Made by a program: the position numbers and the translations under genes
Origin: Lasiosphaeris hirsuta
Taxonomy: Eukaryota > Ascomycota > Sordariomycetes > Sordariales > Lasiosphaeriaceae
DNA length: 64,000 nucleotides
Direction of reading: 5' to 3'
NCBI GenBank assembly: GCA_030549175.1
Contig: JAUKUA010000001.1
Span: 2,728,001-2,792,000 of the forward strand
The notes under the pieces: generated by a model
Seen by the model: only the letters and a program-made list of their open reading frames with translations
Database searches by the model: none
Told to the model about the DNA's origin: nothing
Shown: piece after piece, positions 46,544-59,000 of the stretch
Layout: each line of letters begins with the position of its first letter
Position numbering within the stretch: the stretch's first letter is position 1

Positions 46544-49500
46544 ACGGTTCAACAACAGCTAGACTTATCAAACAACACCTTTTATCCCTCCCGATACCTT
46601 CCTCTCTACTTTTACTTACCTTTTGGCTATATGTAGTACTGGGTGTTGCTCATGTGTAAAGGGGTCGACAGTGAGACGTGCTTGACAAGTATCACTCGTT
46701 ATCTTGAGGAAGTACAGAAACAGGACTAGCGTGATATTACTGTGCGATGTCATCTCGCTTCATTGAGTTGGTGTAGTGGGTCACCGATATCTAATGTTCC
46801 GTAACTCACATGGGCAGTAGAGCTTAGGGATTTAAAGTACAGGCGGTCCCGTTAGAGTAATACCTTCATTCTTTCTTTATCTCGGTGGGCCTGCGACTAC
46901 CTTATCTGTCCATCTAAAGTTTAAAGTACAACTGTGATACCGTTACACCATTGACAACAGCCGCCAAGGTAAAGTGAGCAGCTGCGAGTGACGATAATGC
47001 AGAGCTTATACTAAAGGACCATCGAACACCCCACCACACCCGAGCGAACGAACCTATCGAGGTACCTGCCTTAGATAAACCCCATACATTGTTGATCCAG
47101 GTCTTACGTCGCAGCGCTGCCGTTCTCCGGTCCGGGGATGGGCACAACCTTTGTGAACCAAAACAGCGGCAAAACATTAGCAAGGCATAGCAAGGCATAG
47201 CAAGGCATAGCAAGGCATAGCAAGGCCGGATTGCGAGTGAAATGATTCGGTAGTTATCGCGCAACCAAGAGCCCCAATACCAGTATCGGAAGTAAGAACC
47301 GTGGCGAGCTGCTAAATAGAGCAATGAGCAGATAGTAGTGTACCCCTGTGCCTATCGAGGAGGCAATCTGTCGCCACCCACGTCAAACCTGGACGGGGTG
47401 GAGGACTCTGGAGTGTACGCATGCATGTCCATGAGCTCACTGGACAATCGTCCACGTTATTTGATCCCAAGGAACAAATGGGATGCCTTTGGGGTCATGA
47501 GCCCTGCAGTTATATGCCTGTTGTGTAGGTGGCACGGTGGCCGGCATTTGTGGCAACCACACCCCAGTCCTGCAAGATGGCAATAAGCGTCAACTCGTGA
47601 TGATGGTGTGATACACAGACAACGGTGGCGGCATGCAGCGAATAACCCACAACTATCGCGATGTTAACTAAATCGACCGCGCTACCAATTGAAGCCAGCC
47701 GCTGCGATTGCCGATAACTGGGCAATATGTTCCCGCGATATCCGAACTAGCGGCGGGAATACGGGCCTTTTGACGAGTATGCTGGCTGTGTCCGCAGAGG
47801 GTCGGTCAGACGGCATCTCGTGACAAAGCGGAAACGTTGCCGGCCCCAACATCGAACCAAATCATACGTAGTAAGTACCTGGACATGAAAGAAACAGCGG
47901 GAGCCGCAAGACGCTGAAGACGTCGTGGTATTGTCTCATGCTGTGATGCTCTCCAGGTGTTGACGAATTCCTCTGGGGTTGAGTCACTGATGGAAAAAGT
48001 CTTGTAACTCGTACACAATACGGGGGCCGGCAAAACGTACTCGCTAAGAAGCTGACGCTTCCATACGCGATCCCAAAGCTGATAATCCATCTACCCGCCC
48101 AAGCCACTTACCAACTCCAGTAATGTTCCCATGATAACTAACTGGGCGATGTGAGAGGGAGACGAATCTGGGCAGGCTGACGCTTGGCTCACAACGGCCC
48201 TATCCCCGCTTTACGTGCATCACGCTAGTTCAAGCGAAAGCTAAGCCATGCTGGGAAGTTGTGGGTGAGGTCTTCCTCGATGGAACTTAATTAGCGTGCC
48301 AGGAAAACTGGGTTAGGCGGGCTGCGGTCTTGTAGAGGAGGAGCACAAGACCGGAGGGTTGCAGCCATTTGTTGACCACCTGAACAGAGCAGTTGCTGGA
48401 ATCTCTCGCTGTGGGATCTCAAATGCAACGATCGATCGAGGTCCTTGGCGAGGTCCTAGTCCGCAACCCGATCGTGCTTCGTCCTAGGGCTGGCTGCGAG
48501 CGGCTGTAGACGCAAGACCATGATGTAGCTTTTCTATAAGTCGATCCTTTTAACGGCAACCCGGGTTGTTGACCAGTGCCTGGCAGCTAACAGGATCGCA
48601 ATCGGCTAAGACATGATGAAGGGCCGGCGTAACGGGTTGCTGAAGTGGTTAATGCTGATTAGCAATGCGGCTGGTCACCGGCTTTTGATCCAGCATCATC
48701 TATTCGTGCACGGGTGATGCCGTTGAATGGTACGATGCGAAGGCGGTTTGAATATTCTCCGCCCGTTCAATTCCTGGATTAGTAGCCCTTCTTTTTGCGC
48801 CTTGTGCCGCAGCCGTTGAGTTCGCGACTTGTCGTGTAGTCGGAGCTAGGACGCAAACTTGAAGCTGCGCGGTTGCAACTTGGCTGTGGCTCCAAAAGCA
48901 GGCCGAAACGCATCAGCAGGCAAGGGTAGGGCGATCTTGCTTTGGCGATTGCGACAGGCGGGGCTTTCTTGGCACCAATTAGCTAGGTGATGCTATCGAT
49001 TACCTGTTGCCCCAGCAGTGCATGGGCGGCCAACAAAGTCTTCTATCATCCCGCAGGACCATGCCCGGAGCGATCTCGACCACCCGGACCTTTTCAAGGA
49101 TCAGAAAATCGTATTATTGTGACGTGCTCTGGTTCATCCGAAGATGCCCCTTGTTGGGCCAGGGCATCAAGTTGATACAAACTCATCTAAGAAGCTGTTA
49201 CGAGCGGCTTTCTAGAGATGCACTGCACATTTACTGCACGCGATTTTCGTTCACTTGGATGTCGATAGCGACCGAAGCCATCGCGGCCTTGACGCTAATC
49301 CGCAGGGCCTAGGCGTTGGTACAGTGCTTGCTCAACTGGCGCTGCAATGGCGGCGTCTGGGTGGCCGTTGACGCGCCGGAGCGACACACGGCGCCAAAGG
49401 CGCCCCAAACATGCAACCAAGTCCGAGTTTGACGCCCCGGCTGTGCGCTGTGCGTGGGTGGCCCCCAGCGGCTTGCATTGTTTCTGATGGGCCTACGTCG

Positions 49501-51326
49501 TCCTCGACTCCGAGCAGATCGCTGGCAGCATCGCTCACGTTGTTTTGCGTGTCACCAACCGCGTATGCTGGACACCCTATTTGATATCTTCAGGACGTGT
49601 GTGAGAGCATGGACGCACACGGGGTCCCAGGCCGGGCCGCAGCCAACATTGGATTGCTGTTCGTGTTGCCCGCGCTTCGCTGCCAGATACAACAATTCGA
49701 CCTTCTTTCCCGTGATGTGGTGACGCTCGACTCATGGGTCTTTTTCGATTTTGATCATGGATTTGAGCAAGATGGCATGACTGAGCGATACTTCTGTTGC
49801 CGTTCCGAAGAATGCCTAGATCGGCGTTGTATCCTCCATGGGTCGGTTCTGAATTATATTGCCTGATCCTTACGAAGCCCTTCCACTTTGTCGAGGAGAA
49901 CCTCAATAAGTGCCGCATGGGGAGGGACCGCTGGTCTTAGCCGCCGCATCCAGAAGAGCTAGCCGCACATCATCACATCAAGAACGCAGCTACTTGCACG
50001 GATTGTAGCAGGGTAAAATAATTGCATCCGCCAGGCCCCAAGGAGATCTACGGACCAGAACCTCACCGGTCCTCTATCTCAAGCCTCCTGTCGACGACCT
50101 CCTGAGAAATAAACCTAGCCAGGTAGGATGCGCAAAACGAACAGGGTGCTTCCCCTTTGTTCGAGGCTCGAGACGACGGAGGCGCGGGTGCATCCCACGG
50201 CGCTGACTCGACCAGACCGGCCAGGCCGGACAAGGTCTGGCCGCAAACAGCTCTGACAAAGGGGGCATGGATAACGAGAAGACTCGAAAGTGCAGCCGGG
50301 AACTTGCAGGTCGCAAGGCTGTTGCTGCAATTCGCAAATGCGGCATGGAGCTGAGGTAGCGACATACATTGCGGAACTAACTTACGCCGTTTCACCTATA
50401 AACCATGGAGATGCGCCCGTTGGCCGTAGTAAGTCAGAGGCCGCGGAGGCGTACCTATATGTGTAATTGAGTTGAGGGCGGCATCGGGATGATGCACAAT
50501 CAAGGACATGAGAAAAGCTGGGTGTGACGCTCGCTGTTGAGACTGGGGCGGCCGATTGGTTCTGTCCACATCACAATCCGTCCAAGTTCGCAGTGCCATC
50601 GCGTCCCGGACTGACAAAACGGAAGCCCGGTGGCCACCTCGCTGTCCTAAAGACCTCCTGAGGAGTCCCAATGCTCGGTGGCTGCTCAGGTGCTGGACCG
50701 CGTCTTCACAAAGTGTAGTGTAGTTTTCCAAAACTCCATCCAGCTTGGCCGCCCTTGTTCATTCCGCCTGATCCGGACCCCTCTATTCCATCCCTTCAGG
50801 TCAGCCCCCCCTTGCAACTAACCTAAGCTAGGGGGAGGCCTGTGCTTGGACCGAGAGCCCCCTCCCCCGGTCCACGCAGCACCACCTCAGCACAGCCCGC
50901 CTTCCAAGTCCCTTTCCACCCCCTCCTGCCTCAGACTTGCTGCTCCTGCTCTAACAATTTCCCGTCCCTCCTCATTTCGCTTTCCTACTTCCTTGTCGCC
51001 GTCCCCTTCTCCACTTCTGCGCTCATCACCCAACTGCCCTTGGCCGGACTTCACCAGTGTTTCCCAACTTTCGAGGGATTCACTCGAAACAGACCCAACT
51101 CCAAGAACCGTCAACCGACATTGGGTTGGTTGTCTTGCCTTACCAATCGTGGTCTCGTTGGTCTGTCCGTCCGTCCGCAAGCTGCTCGGGCGCTTGCACA
51201 TTCAACGGGGTAATCAAGCGTCGATGCCCAGGTGTGGACCCGCCATCAATCACCCGATGGACGCCCCGCAATAGTGAATCGACCACATCACTGTTGAGGC
51301 AACTCAGTACAAATCAACGGGACAAA
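46544..51326. other. Gene-poor stretch, 4.8 kb
   Basis: I find no gene I can support here. Frames reach 90-140 codons but have no domain, no plausible splice partners and odd composition. One, at 47806-48090 on the minus strand, starts with an ATG and looks mildly protein-like, but nothing supports it. A 10-mer tandem array sits at 47181-47226. The last 500 bp (from about 50820) are CT-rich and form the promoter and leader of the RING gene. Long 5' UTRs, non-coding RNA or decayed sequence are all possible. Confidence 0.4.
47181..47226. repeat. 10-bp tandem repeat, 4.6 copies
   Basis: The unit CAAGGCATAG is repeated four times exactly (47181-47220) with a six-base partial copy after it. There are no spacers, so it is a minisatellite rather than a CRISPR-like array. 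Confidence 0.9.
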
Positions 51327-52905
51327 ATGGCACTCCTCAACCCAGCAGTGGTGGAGGGAATTCGGCTGGTGGTGCGGCAGACTACGGGTGCGGCAACGAC
51401 AATCCTGACCGACGCGATACAGACGGCATCAGCAACATCGACGACGGCCACGGCCACCTCGACTCCCTCGTCAACGACCAGTGTCGCAGCCCCTACCGAT
51501 ACCCTTGCAAATGGACCTGGAAATCCTGTCGGGGGAAACGGGAACAACAATAACAACAACAACAACAACAACAGCGGCGGCTCAAACTCGTCTCCGCTGC
51601 TCTTTTTCGTCGCGCTGGGCTTTGGTGTTGTATTTACAAATCTCTGGTGAGTCGGATGGGCCGCGACGCGGAGAAGTGTGTATGCCATCAGGCTGGTCGC
51701 CTAACCCATGCTGCAGGATTATTGTCGGAGTGAAGTATTGCTTCAGGTATAATGCACGAAGCCGTCAGCTGCGCTTGGCCGAGGACGGTGAACCTATCAA
51801 CATGGAAAACATGCCCCGCCCACATCGCCGCCGTCGCGAAAAGAAACTGATGTCTATGGACGAAGTCAACGAGAAGTTCCCGATGGTGAAATACAAGACT
51901 TGGGTTTCTAGTCGTGCACAAGAGGGTCTCCCCACCCGAGGCGGTGTGTTGGTACCTCCAAGCCGCCCCGGTAGTCTCCATGACGCAGAGAGCATGGCAC
52001 CCGAGTTACCGTCAAAGGAACGCATGTCAACGGAAGGACAGCCGACAACTAGCGCAACACCAGCAGTTAAAGCTGAAAAGCAGGACACGCAGTATCTTGC
52101 CAAGGAGAGCACTTCTAGCACAGCAGCCGCAGTGCCTCGAGCATCAACCGATGCCCCGTTGGTACCTATGGTTTCCGAATCTGCGACCTTGTCCAAAGAA
52201 ACAAACAGAGTATCACATGACGATGATGATGAAGAAGATGAGCATATCAATGCTGCGCTGCCGCCCGAGTGCATGGGAACCTCCGGGGACACTTGTGCTA
52301 TATGCATTGACACATTGGAGGATGACGATGATGTTCGTGGCTTGACTTGTGGACATGCTTTCCATGCCGTTTGCCTCGACCCTTGGCTGACAAGCCGGAG
52401 AGCATGCTGTCCACTTTGCAAGGCTGACTACTACACGCCCAAACCACGTCCAGCTGCCGCCGAGCCTGGTGATGGTACAACTGGAGTCATCACGGTCACA
52501 CTTCCTGGTGACTCGCGGTCACGGATAAATATGCCAAACAGACCACGGCACGCGTTCCTCGGACTAAGACGACCTGGCAGACCAGTACCCAGTCATGTCC
52601 CCGTCAGCAGCCAAGCCACGATCAACGCGTATACTGCTCGGTCCCCCGTTCGAATCGGGTTCATCGATCGGATGCGACGAGGGAATACAGTGGGACAACC
52701 GCCTGCTTCCTCGCAGTCTACCCCTCCTCGGTCTTCCGCTGAACAGGCTAACCCTGGTGGCATGCTATCAACGTTTCGAAACGCATTCCCCGCACTCCGG
52801 GCAGCGAGAACAACAGAGAATGCATCTGAAGGTCCGGTGGCGTCGGCCAATTCTGGTGTAACTCCGTCAAACCTAGAGGCTGGGGTCCGGAGTCCGGCGA
52901 GCTGA
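51327..52905 (+). CDS. RING-H2 membrane-anchored E3 ubiquitin ligase-like protein
   Basis: Two exons, 51327-51646 and 51717-52905 (intron GTGAGT...TGCAG), give 502 residues. A luminal Thr/Ser/Asn-rich N-terminus of about 88 residues includes ten consecutive Asn codons. One transmembrane helix covers about 90-115 (LLFFVALGFGVVFTNLW then I-I-V-G-V). The cytosolic part contains a basic stretch (R-R-R-R-E-K-K), a disordered linker, an acidic patch and a RING-H2 finger at about 300-341 with ligands C-x2-C, C-x-H, H-x2-C and C-x2-C (CAIC, CGHAFHAVC, CPLC). The tail is disordered and Arg/Pro/Ser-rich. The layout resembles the fungal RNF13/PA-TM-RING-like ligases without a PA domain. Site of action is an endomembrane or the vacuole by inference. 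Targets unknown. Confidence 0.85.
51543..51572 (+). repeat. AAC trinucleotide microsatellite (poly-Asn)
   Basis: Ten Asn codons, nine AAC and one AAT, within exon 1 of the RING gene just before the membrane helix. Length variation between strains would be expected. Confidence 0.9.
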
Positions 52906-54265
52906 TGGGCATGATTTATTACCGCGAATACAAAAGGTTCAAATGTTGTTTTGCGCAATATCATTTATGGAACTGATTTCATCGATACCCCCATTTTCAA
53001 ACATGTACATTGTTTTCTCCGCAAAAGGTGCGACTACGACATGACGAAACGGTCAGCATCCTGCAAAGAATGAGATCTTAAGCCCTTTACATCCTCCGCC
53101 ACTGGACCCATTCCATCTCTGAGACGGGCGAGATAGCAATTGCGTTGATTCTAAGTCAAATACGCGGCCTAGGTTCAGTTCCGGCTGTTATGGTAAACAC
53201 ACAGTTACTCCATTTATCATAACTACGCAGTTATCTGTCGGATGGATACCCGATGCCGTGCAAGAATACCGAGACGACCAGCAATTGGGTTTCTAAAAGC
53301 TGGAGGTTGGGAATGGTAGGGATATATGAAGTTAACCATGACACGGGGCTCTTCACAGGGGCAAGGTATCGGAGGCGAGAGAGAAACAACATGAAAAGGG
53401 GTGCTTTACGGGGGTTTGTCGTTTTGCTTTTTTCGATAACGTTTTATCCTAGGAATGCATAGCACTGTGGTGGTTTTTTTTACGAGGACGTTTAGGATGC
53501 TGGAGTGAGCTCGAGGGCATGTTGTACTGTTCGAGCGTGGAGTTTTGGGGTGAATGGGTAGGCAAAGCTGCTGCTCTTGTTCGTCGAAACAACGGGAGAC
53601 AAGGCAAGAATAGCAACAACTAGCTAGTAGACGTTTCGTATTTGAGAGACACCTACCTATCTGCTTTTGTGTGGGTTGTATGTATGTAAGGACCACAGGT
53701 AGTTATGGTGATAGGCGGAGGATGCGGGAGTAATCAGTATAATAAAATGGAATTGCGAGCTACACAATGCCGAGCTGGTTTCTTATGCTGTATGAGATGT
53801 CCTCAACGTAACACCAACTAAATCAGCAGAACGTTCTTGTAATTATTGGTCTTGTAAAAGGTGAGTCAAGTGTACAATCCAGCCCTGGTTTGTTAACGTG
53901 TGGCACTCCTAGGAGGCGAGCCGGTGTTGAAGACCCGAAAATGCGTTTATAGTATAATGAGTATTGGAAACGCCTTCTGAAACACCGAAAATGTCTCTAT
54001 TTATATGAAAACTGGCCTTTTTGCTGCTCGAAAGTCTTTCCAGGGCTTCAATTACCCCTTGGGACCTTTCACGCGCTAACAAACAAACCAGGGTTGGATT
54101 GTATTATCACTTATTGATTGACATTGTGGGACTGTTGCGGTAGGCTGGGACGTAACGCGCAAGGTTTGAACACATGAGCATGCACCCACCATTATATTCA
54201 CACTTATCATATTTACATCTCAATGAACTGGGAGAGAAGCCAGCTGAGTTGCGCCTATACATGCA
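52906..54265. other. Intergenic region between convergent genes, 1.4 kb
   Basis: 3' UTRs of the RING (+) and GPALPP1-like (-) genes. AT-richer than the flanks, with no protein-like frame and no recognised RNA gene. Confidence 0.5.
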
Positions 54266-55444
54266 TCAAAGATAGTTTCCTGATTGAAATCTTCCTCCAA
54301 AATTGGCTGCTTTATTTAGCAACTGCTGTCTCTGTGAGCCACTGATCTGTCCGCCCACTTTCATATCCTTCTCCCAGTCAAATGCCCGCTTGCTCGGGTC
54401 ATCCTCCTCCTCAATAACCTTCTTTCCCTCGCCGCCTTGACCCTCGGCCACCGCCTTCCCAGTCAGCCTGAGTACCTGGTGCTCCTCGACCAAACTTCGT
54501 CCGCGCGTTTGCTCGGTAAAGGCCTTGATCTTGGACTCGTCAGCCCTTCTCGAGCGTGCCTTCTTCAAGGGCCCGGAGGGGGTGTCAGATGCCGTGGTTG
54601 GGTCCTCCCGGCCTAAGACGGCGTTGGCTAGCCGCCGTGCCTTCTCCTCGGGCGTCTCGGTCCAGATGCTGCTCACGCCCCCTGTTGGCTTGTTCTCGGC
54701 CGAGCGTCCACTCGCGAACTTGCGGTTCTTGAGCTTGGTTGGATCGGGGGCGGTGTACCCGCTGCTGGTCGGGGGCACCACCATCCAGTCGTCTCGCTTG
54801 GACGCAGCGGGTTCCTCGGGTTGCGATCGAGCGAAGAGGGGAACTGTGGGGTTGTGGGCACGCCGGGATTCGGCAGCGGAGGGCAGGGCGGGGCCATATC
54901 CATCATCGGAGTCAGAATCGGAATCCGAGTCGGGGCCGGTCGTGGGGCGCTGGGAAAGGTCTGCAGGGGGCGGCGCAGGGCCGAGGACACGCCGTGGTGC
55001 CGGTGAGGGGGGAGGTGGTGTTGGACCTATTGATTTTGGGGATGGGGCGGGGCCGGTGTCTGAATCTTCGTCGAGAGAAATCTCACCCCCGTTAGTAGAA
55101 GCCGGGTGTTGTGCAGGGCCGATTCGTCTTGCTGGCTTCGGAGAGGACTTTGCAACACGGGGTGAGGGAGGCGGCCCCCTTTTTTCTTGTGACTGGGAGA
55201 ATTTGGGGGGTAAAGATGGACCTATCGATGGCTTTGGCGCGTTTGCTGGTGGCTTCTTAATTGTATGGGATGGCGCGCTGAGCCCAAAACCATCGTCTGA
55301 AGAGTCGCTATCTTCAAGTGGAATATCATCCCCGTTTGCGCGGCGCGATGCCTTGGTTGGCGGTGCAGCCTGCTCCATATTGTCTTCGGGCGCGCGCTTG
55401 CGCTTTTGTAGGTGCGGTGGGAGCTGTGGTCCTATAGACGCCAT
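54266..55444 (-). CDS. GPALPP motif protein (DUF3752 family)
   Basis: Single exon, 392 residues from the ATG at 55444. The name-giving motif recurs: IGPQLPP at residue 4, IGPSLPP, IGPTPPP, LGPAPPP and YGPALP, separated by Ser/Asp/Pro-rich disordered linkers with acidic-Ser patches typical of CK2 sites. The conserved DUF3752 tail occupies about the last 140 residues, with WMVVPP, KLKNRKFASG, WTETPEEKARRL and R-A-F-D-W-E-K-D-M near the end. The family is nuclear and linked to splicing or chromatin by association only. The frame is open beyond the ATG to 55591, but upstream residues are not family-like. It shares a 558-bp divergent promoter with VPS8. Confidence 0.88.
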   Translation of the reverse strand: MASIGPQLPPHLQKRKRAPEDNMEQAAPPTKASRRANGDDIPLEDSDSSDDGFGLSAPSHTIKKPPANAPKPSIGPSLPPKFSQSQEKRGPPPSPRVAKSSPKPARRIGPAQHPASTNGGEISLDEDSDTGPAPSPKSIGPTPPPPSPAPRRVLGPAPPPADLSQRPTTGPDSDSDSDSDDGYGPALPSAAESRRAHNPTVPLFARSQPEEPAASKRDDWMVVPPTSSGYTAPDPTKLKNRKFASGRSAENKPTGGVSSIWTETPEEKARRLANAVLGREDPTTASDTPSGPLKKARSRRADESKIKAFTEQTRGRSLVEEHQVLRLTGKAVAEGQGGEGKKVIEEEDDPSKRAFDWEKDMKVGGQISGSQRQQLLNKAANFGGRFQSGNYL

Positions 55445-56002
55445 CGCGGGTAACGTTAACTTCTTGTTCAACAGGCCGTGTTCTGCAGGCGTTTTGACTG
55501 CGGAATCACTGAAACTTTGGTTGTAAATGTAGTAGTATTGTCTTTGGCATGCTCCAGGATGTTGCAAGTTGCAATGTTGCGCTTCTCCCACTTTTAGCGT
55601 TTATCGATAAGGCGAACCCGCTTCGCGTGGCTGGGTTGTCCAAGCTCCCAATCCACTGGAGACGACGCAGGGGAGCTGCGTAAGTGCCCACTCACTGTCC
55701 ACTGCCCACTGTTCGTTTGAACTCGAAGCAAGCCGACGACGTTGAGCCCTCAGCGTTTGCAAACCAGTTTGCGCAACCGCGTCCCGACGTAACATCATTG
55801 CCACAAATAACAGGGGCTTCCATCCGACGATTCAAACCCCTTCGAGACTGCGCCTGCCGCGGCTTCTGGGATTGAGGCTCGATTGCACCACCTGCAAGTC
55901 CAAGGATCTCCGATTCCTAGTCGAACAGAGCACGGAGAGGGAAACCCTTGCGACGCTGTGCAAATATCGAGCGCTTCTTCACGGAGCCATGCGTATCTTC
56001 CG
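55445..56002. promoter_or_regulatory. Shared divergent promoter, GPALPP1-like / VPS8
   Basis: Only 558 bp separate the two start codons, so regulatory sequence is probably shared. No specific factor site stands out. Confidence 0.4.
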
Positions 56003-59000
56003 ATGAGTTCGAGTTCGCCGCGGAGAGATGACGGACCAGATACCATGGCAGACATACCAGAGCTGTCTTCAGCCGACGACCACAGTTCGAGCGACGAGGA
56101 AACAGTGAGGGGGGATCGCGAGGATGAACACCACATTGCCGATTTTCTCGAGGAGGAGAGATACTCTGCCCCAACCTCGGTTCCTCCCAATGGTGTTGGT
56201 GCGATAAAAAACCGGTATCGGGAGCTGGTTGAGGCCGGGCAGGAAACTGCCTCAGAGGATGGGTCTACTGATGGGATACCGCGACGGGCTGCAAGCCCTA
56301 TTGATTCCTTACTCTCCGTGCCGGATGACTCGCCTTCGGTTCAGGTACGTTGACATGTTGCGTCAGGCCTGCCCTGGACTACAACTCATAGTGCAAGCAG
56401 GGCTCCCTAGTATCTACGACAAGTAGCAGTAATGTGATACCCTCACGTGGCTCCCGCCCTGGATTGAGGAGCCCAACGCCTTCCTTCAGACCTTTTGACA
56501 GGAGGTTTCAGTCACGAATATCCTCTCCAAGCATTGGTTCCCCCCGGCCGTCCTCTCCGGCCTTCTTGACAGGCCATAGCCGGACAACATCCGTTGCCAG
56601 TCAGTTCCTGCTTGACCCGGGCGAGACCGATACTCCGTCACCCCCTTGGGAAGTGGTACGATGGACGAAACTGAAGAAACTGAATGCCCAGGCCTTTTCG
56701 GAGGCCGGGAAGAGAAACTTTGGCTCCCCAACGTGTCTATCCGTTTCCGCTTATATAGTCTTGGGAACATCAAAGGGCATAATATTGGTGTTTGACTACA
56801 ACCAAAATCTCAAGATGATTCTTGGCCCTGGAACAAAAGGTCTGTCTATTTTTCGATATTGTAATTTGTAATTGTGACTGACATCCTAACAGCCGTGGAA
56901 TCGGGATCTATCACCTCTATTGCGGTCTCATCGGATCACACGACAGTGGCCGGTGGGCATGCAAATGGCAACATCTTCACATGGGACACTACGCGTGGGG
57001 CGGCTCGGCCCTTTTTGATCATCCCACATCTGGACCCATCTCAACTTCAACAGAAGACTACGGACGGTCACATTCCAGGCGTTGCCATCACCCACCTAGG
57101 CTTTCTAGGCACCCGCCATACGGCGCTTGTGTCTGCCGATGATCGAGGTATGGCCTTCTCGCACCTTGCAACACGAGGCACGGGAGCGCTCGGAAGAAGT
57201 GTTAAGACGACCCGAATTCTTGGACGGTATCCTGACTCTAAGCCGCCCACTGGAAAGACACTGAAACCTAGTACCGTGCTAGCGTTTGCCTCATTGCCGC
57301 TAGGAAACGTTGAGTTGGCCACGGACTCTTTGGGTTTGACGGCTATGCTCACGCCATATTTACTGGTCATAGTCTCAACTACTCCGATTGCCCAGACACA
57401 GCACAAGTCAGCCAGACCAAGGGAGGTGGCGGCGCACAGCGCAATGACTGGGTGCCTAGCTTGGTTCCCTGCTGTAAAGCTCAAAGTGGCAGACCCGGTT
57501 ACTGGAAGCCAGATGTCCAAAGTTAAGCTAGTTTACTGTTGGTCCAATGTCCTCACGGTTTTGGACGTTGACGAAGTCCCCTCCGAAAACAAAGATAAGC
57601 CGCCAAGTCTCAAGTTCAGGGCGCGCAGCCGATGGAAATGCGAAGAGCCAATTGTTGCTGTGCAGTGGCTCAGCCGGTCTGTCTTGACAGTCTTGACAAT
57701 TTCCCAGAGGCTGATTGTGCTGGAGGACCGGAGTATGCGGATGACTGAGGCATTTGATCTCATACATAAACACATCTACCATGCCGACCTCTTTTCTAAA
57801 CAGCTCCACGCCCTGGTGGAACAGCTAGACGAAGATGATATTTCAATGCATGGTGTGGTCGCGGACGCTTTTTACATGGGATTCAAGGCATACAAAGGGC
57901 GCTTATTCCTCTTAGGATTCAACGATGTCTCCATTGGGGCTCTCTCCAACTGGGCCGATCGACTCATCGCGATGATGGAGAATGGCGATTATGTTGGAGC
58001 TATTCAGCTTGCAACATCGTACTACACGGGAGACGCCAACAAACTTACGGTTGGGCTGCCGGAAGACACAGCTTTGAGGCACTCCATGGTTCTAGACAAG
58101 CTTATGGAAATTATGAGCGCATCCCTAAAGTACGCTTTTAACCAGAGGCAGAAAAATAACGGCAAGGTGGACGACCAGCACCTCCAAGAACTTGCTGAAA
58201 CCTGTTTCGTGGCCTGCCAGCATGCTGGAGACATCGACTTTCTCTTTGACGAGATGTACGAGTGGTATGATGATGCTGGGGCCGAAGGCATCTTCCTCGA
58301 AACCCTCGAACCCTATATACTCGACAAAACTATTACCGCAGTTCCACCGGTAGTGGTAAAGGGACTGGTCCCCCATTTCGTCAACAAGGGTTGGGAGAGC
58401 CGGCTCGAGGAAATGATCTGTCACATGAATACCGCCACCCTCGATTTAGATCAGATTACAGTTCTGTGCAAGCAGTACAGTCTTTACGACGCCCTGATAT
58501 ATGTCTGGAACCAGGCATTGTTCGATTATATCACCCCTCTCATGGATCTCCTAGCGTTGCTAGTACCGCTGATGCAGAACGGCGAGTTTGCAGAGTCCGG
58601 GAACCTTCTAGAAGATGAGGTCGGCGTCAACGCATACAAGATATTCACATATCTCTCATACGTCCTCACGGGTAGAGTCTATCCGACAGGTGAAGCAATA
58701 CCCGACGATGTTGCTCAAAAGGCGAAAGCCGAGATATACTGGTGTTTATTCTCGGGCAAAAGTATTACTTGGCCAAGAGGGACTCACAGGCGGCTCCTTA
58801 CGAAACCTGCTCAATCTCAAGAACCTTCATTTCCCTATCTGCGGATGATATTGAAGTTCCACGCTCCAGATTTCTTGAGTGCGCTCAACGAAGCCTTCGA
58901 GGACTCATTCTTGAACGAGTCACCGGATAGGCAGATGAACGGCAACTCAGGGCACGACCTGCCAGAGGAACAAATTTTTGGTCTTACGGTCGACAGACAA

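Noticed and set aside
47181..47226. CRISPR-like array
   Set aside because: Units are contiguous 10-mers without spacers in a eukaryotic genome; it is a minisatellite.
47806..48090. Minus-strand frame of 94 codons beginning MDYQLWDRVW
   Set aside because: Mildly protein-like and ATG-started, but there is no family, no splice signal and no supporting context.
54525..55526. Plus-strand frame of 333 codons
   Set aside because: Shadow of the GPALPP1-like gene: Gly/Ser/Arg composition mirrors the Pro/Asp/Ser repeats on the other strand.
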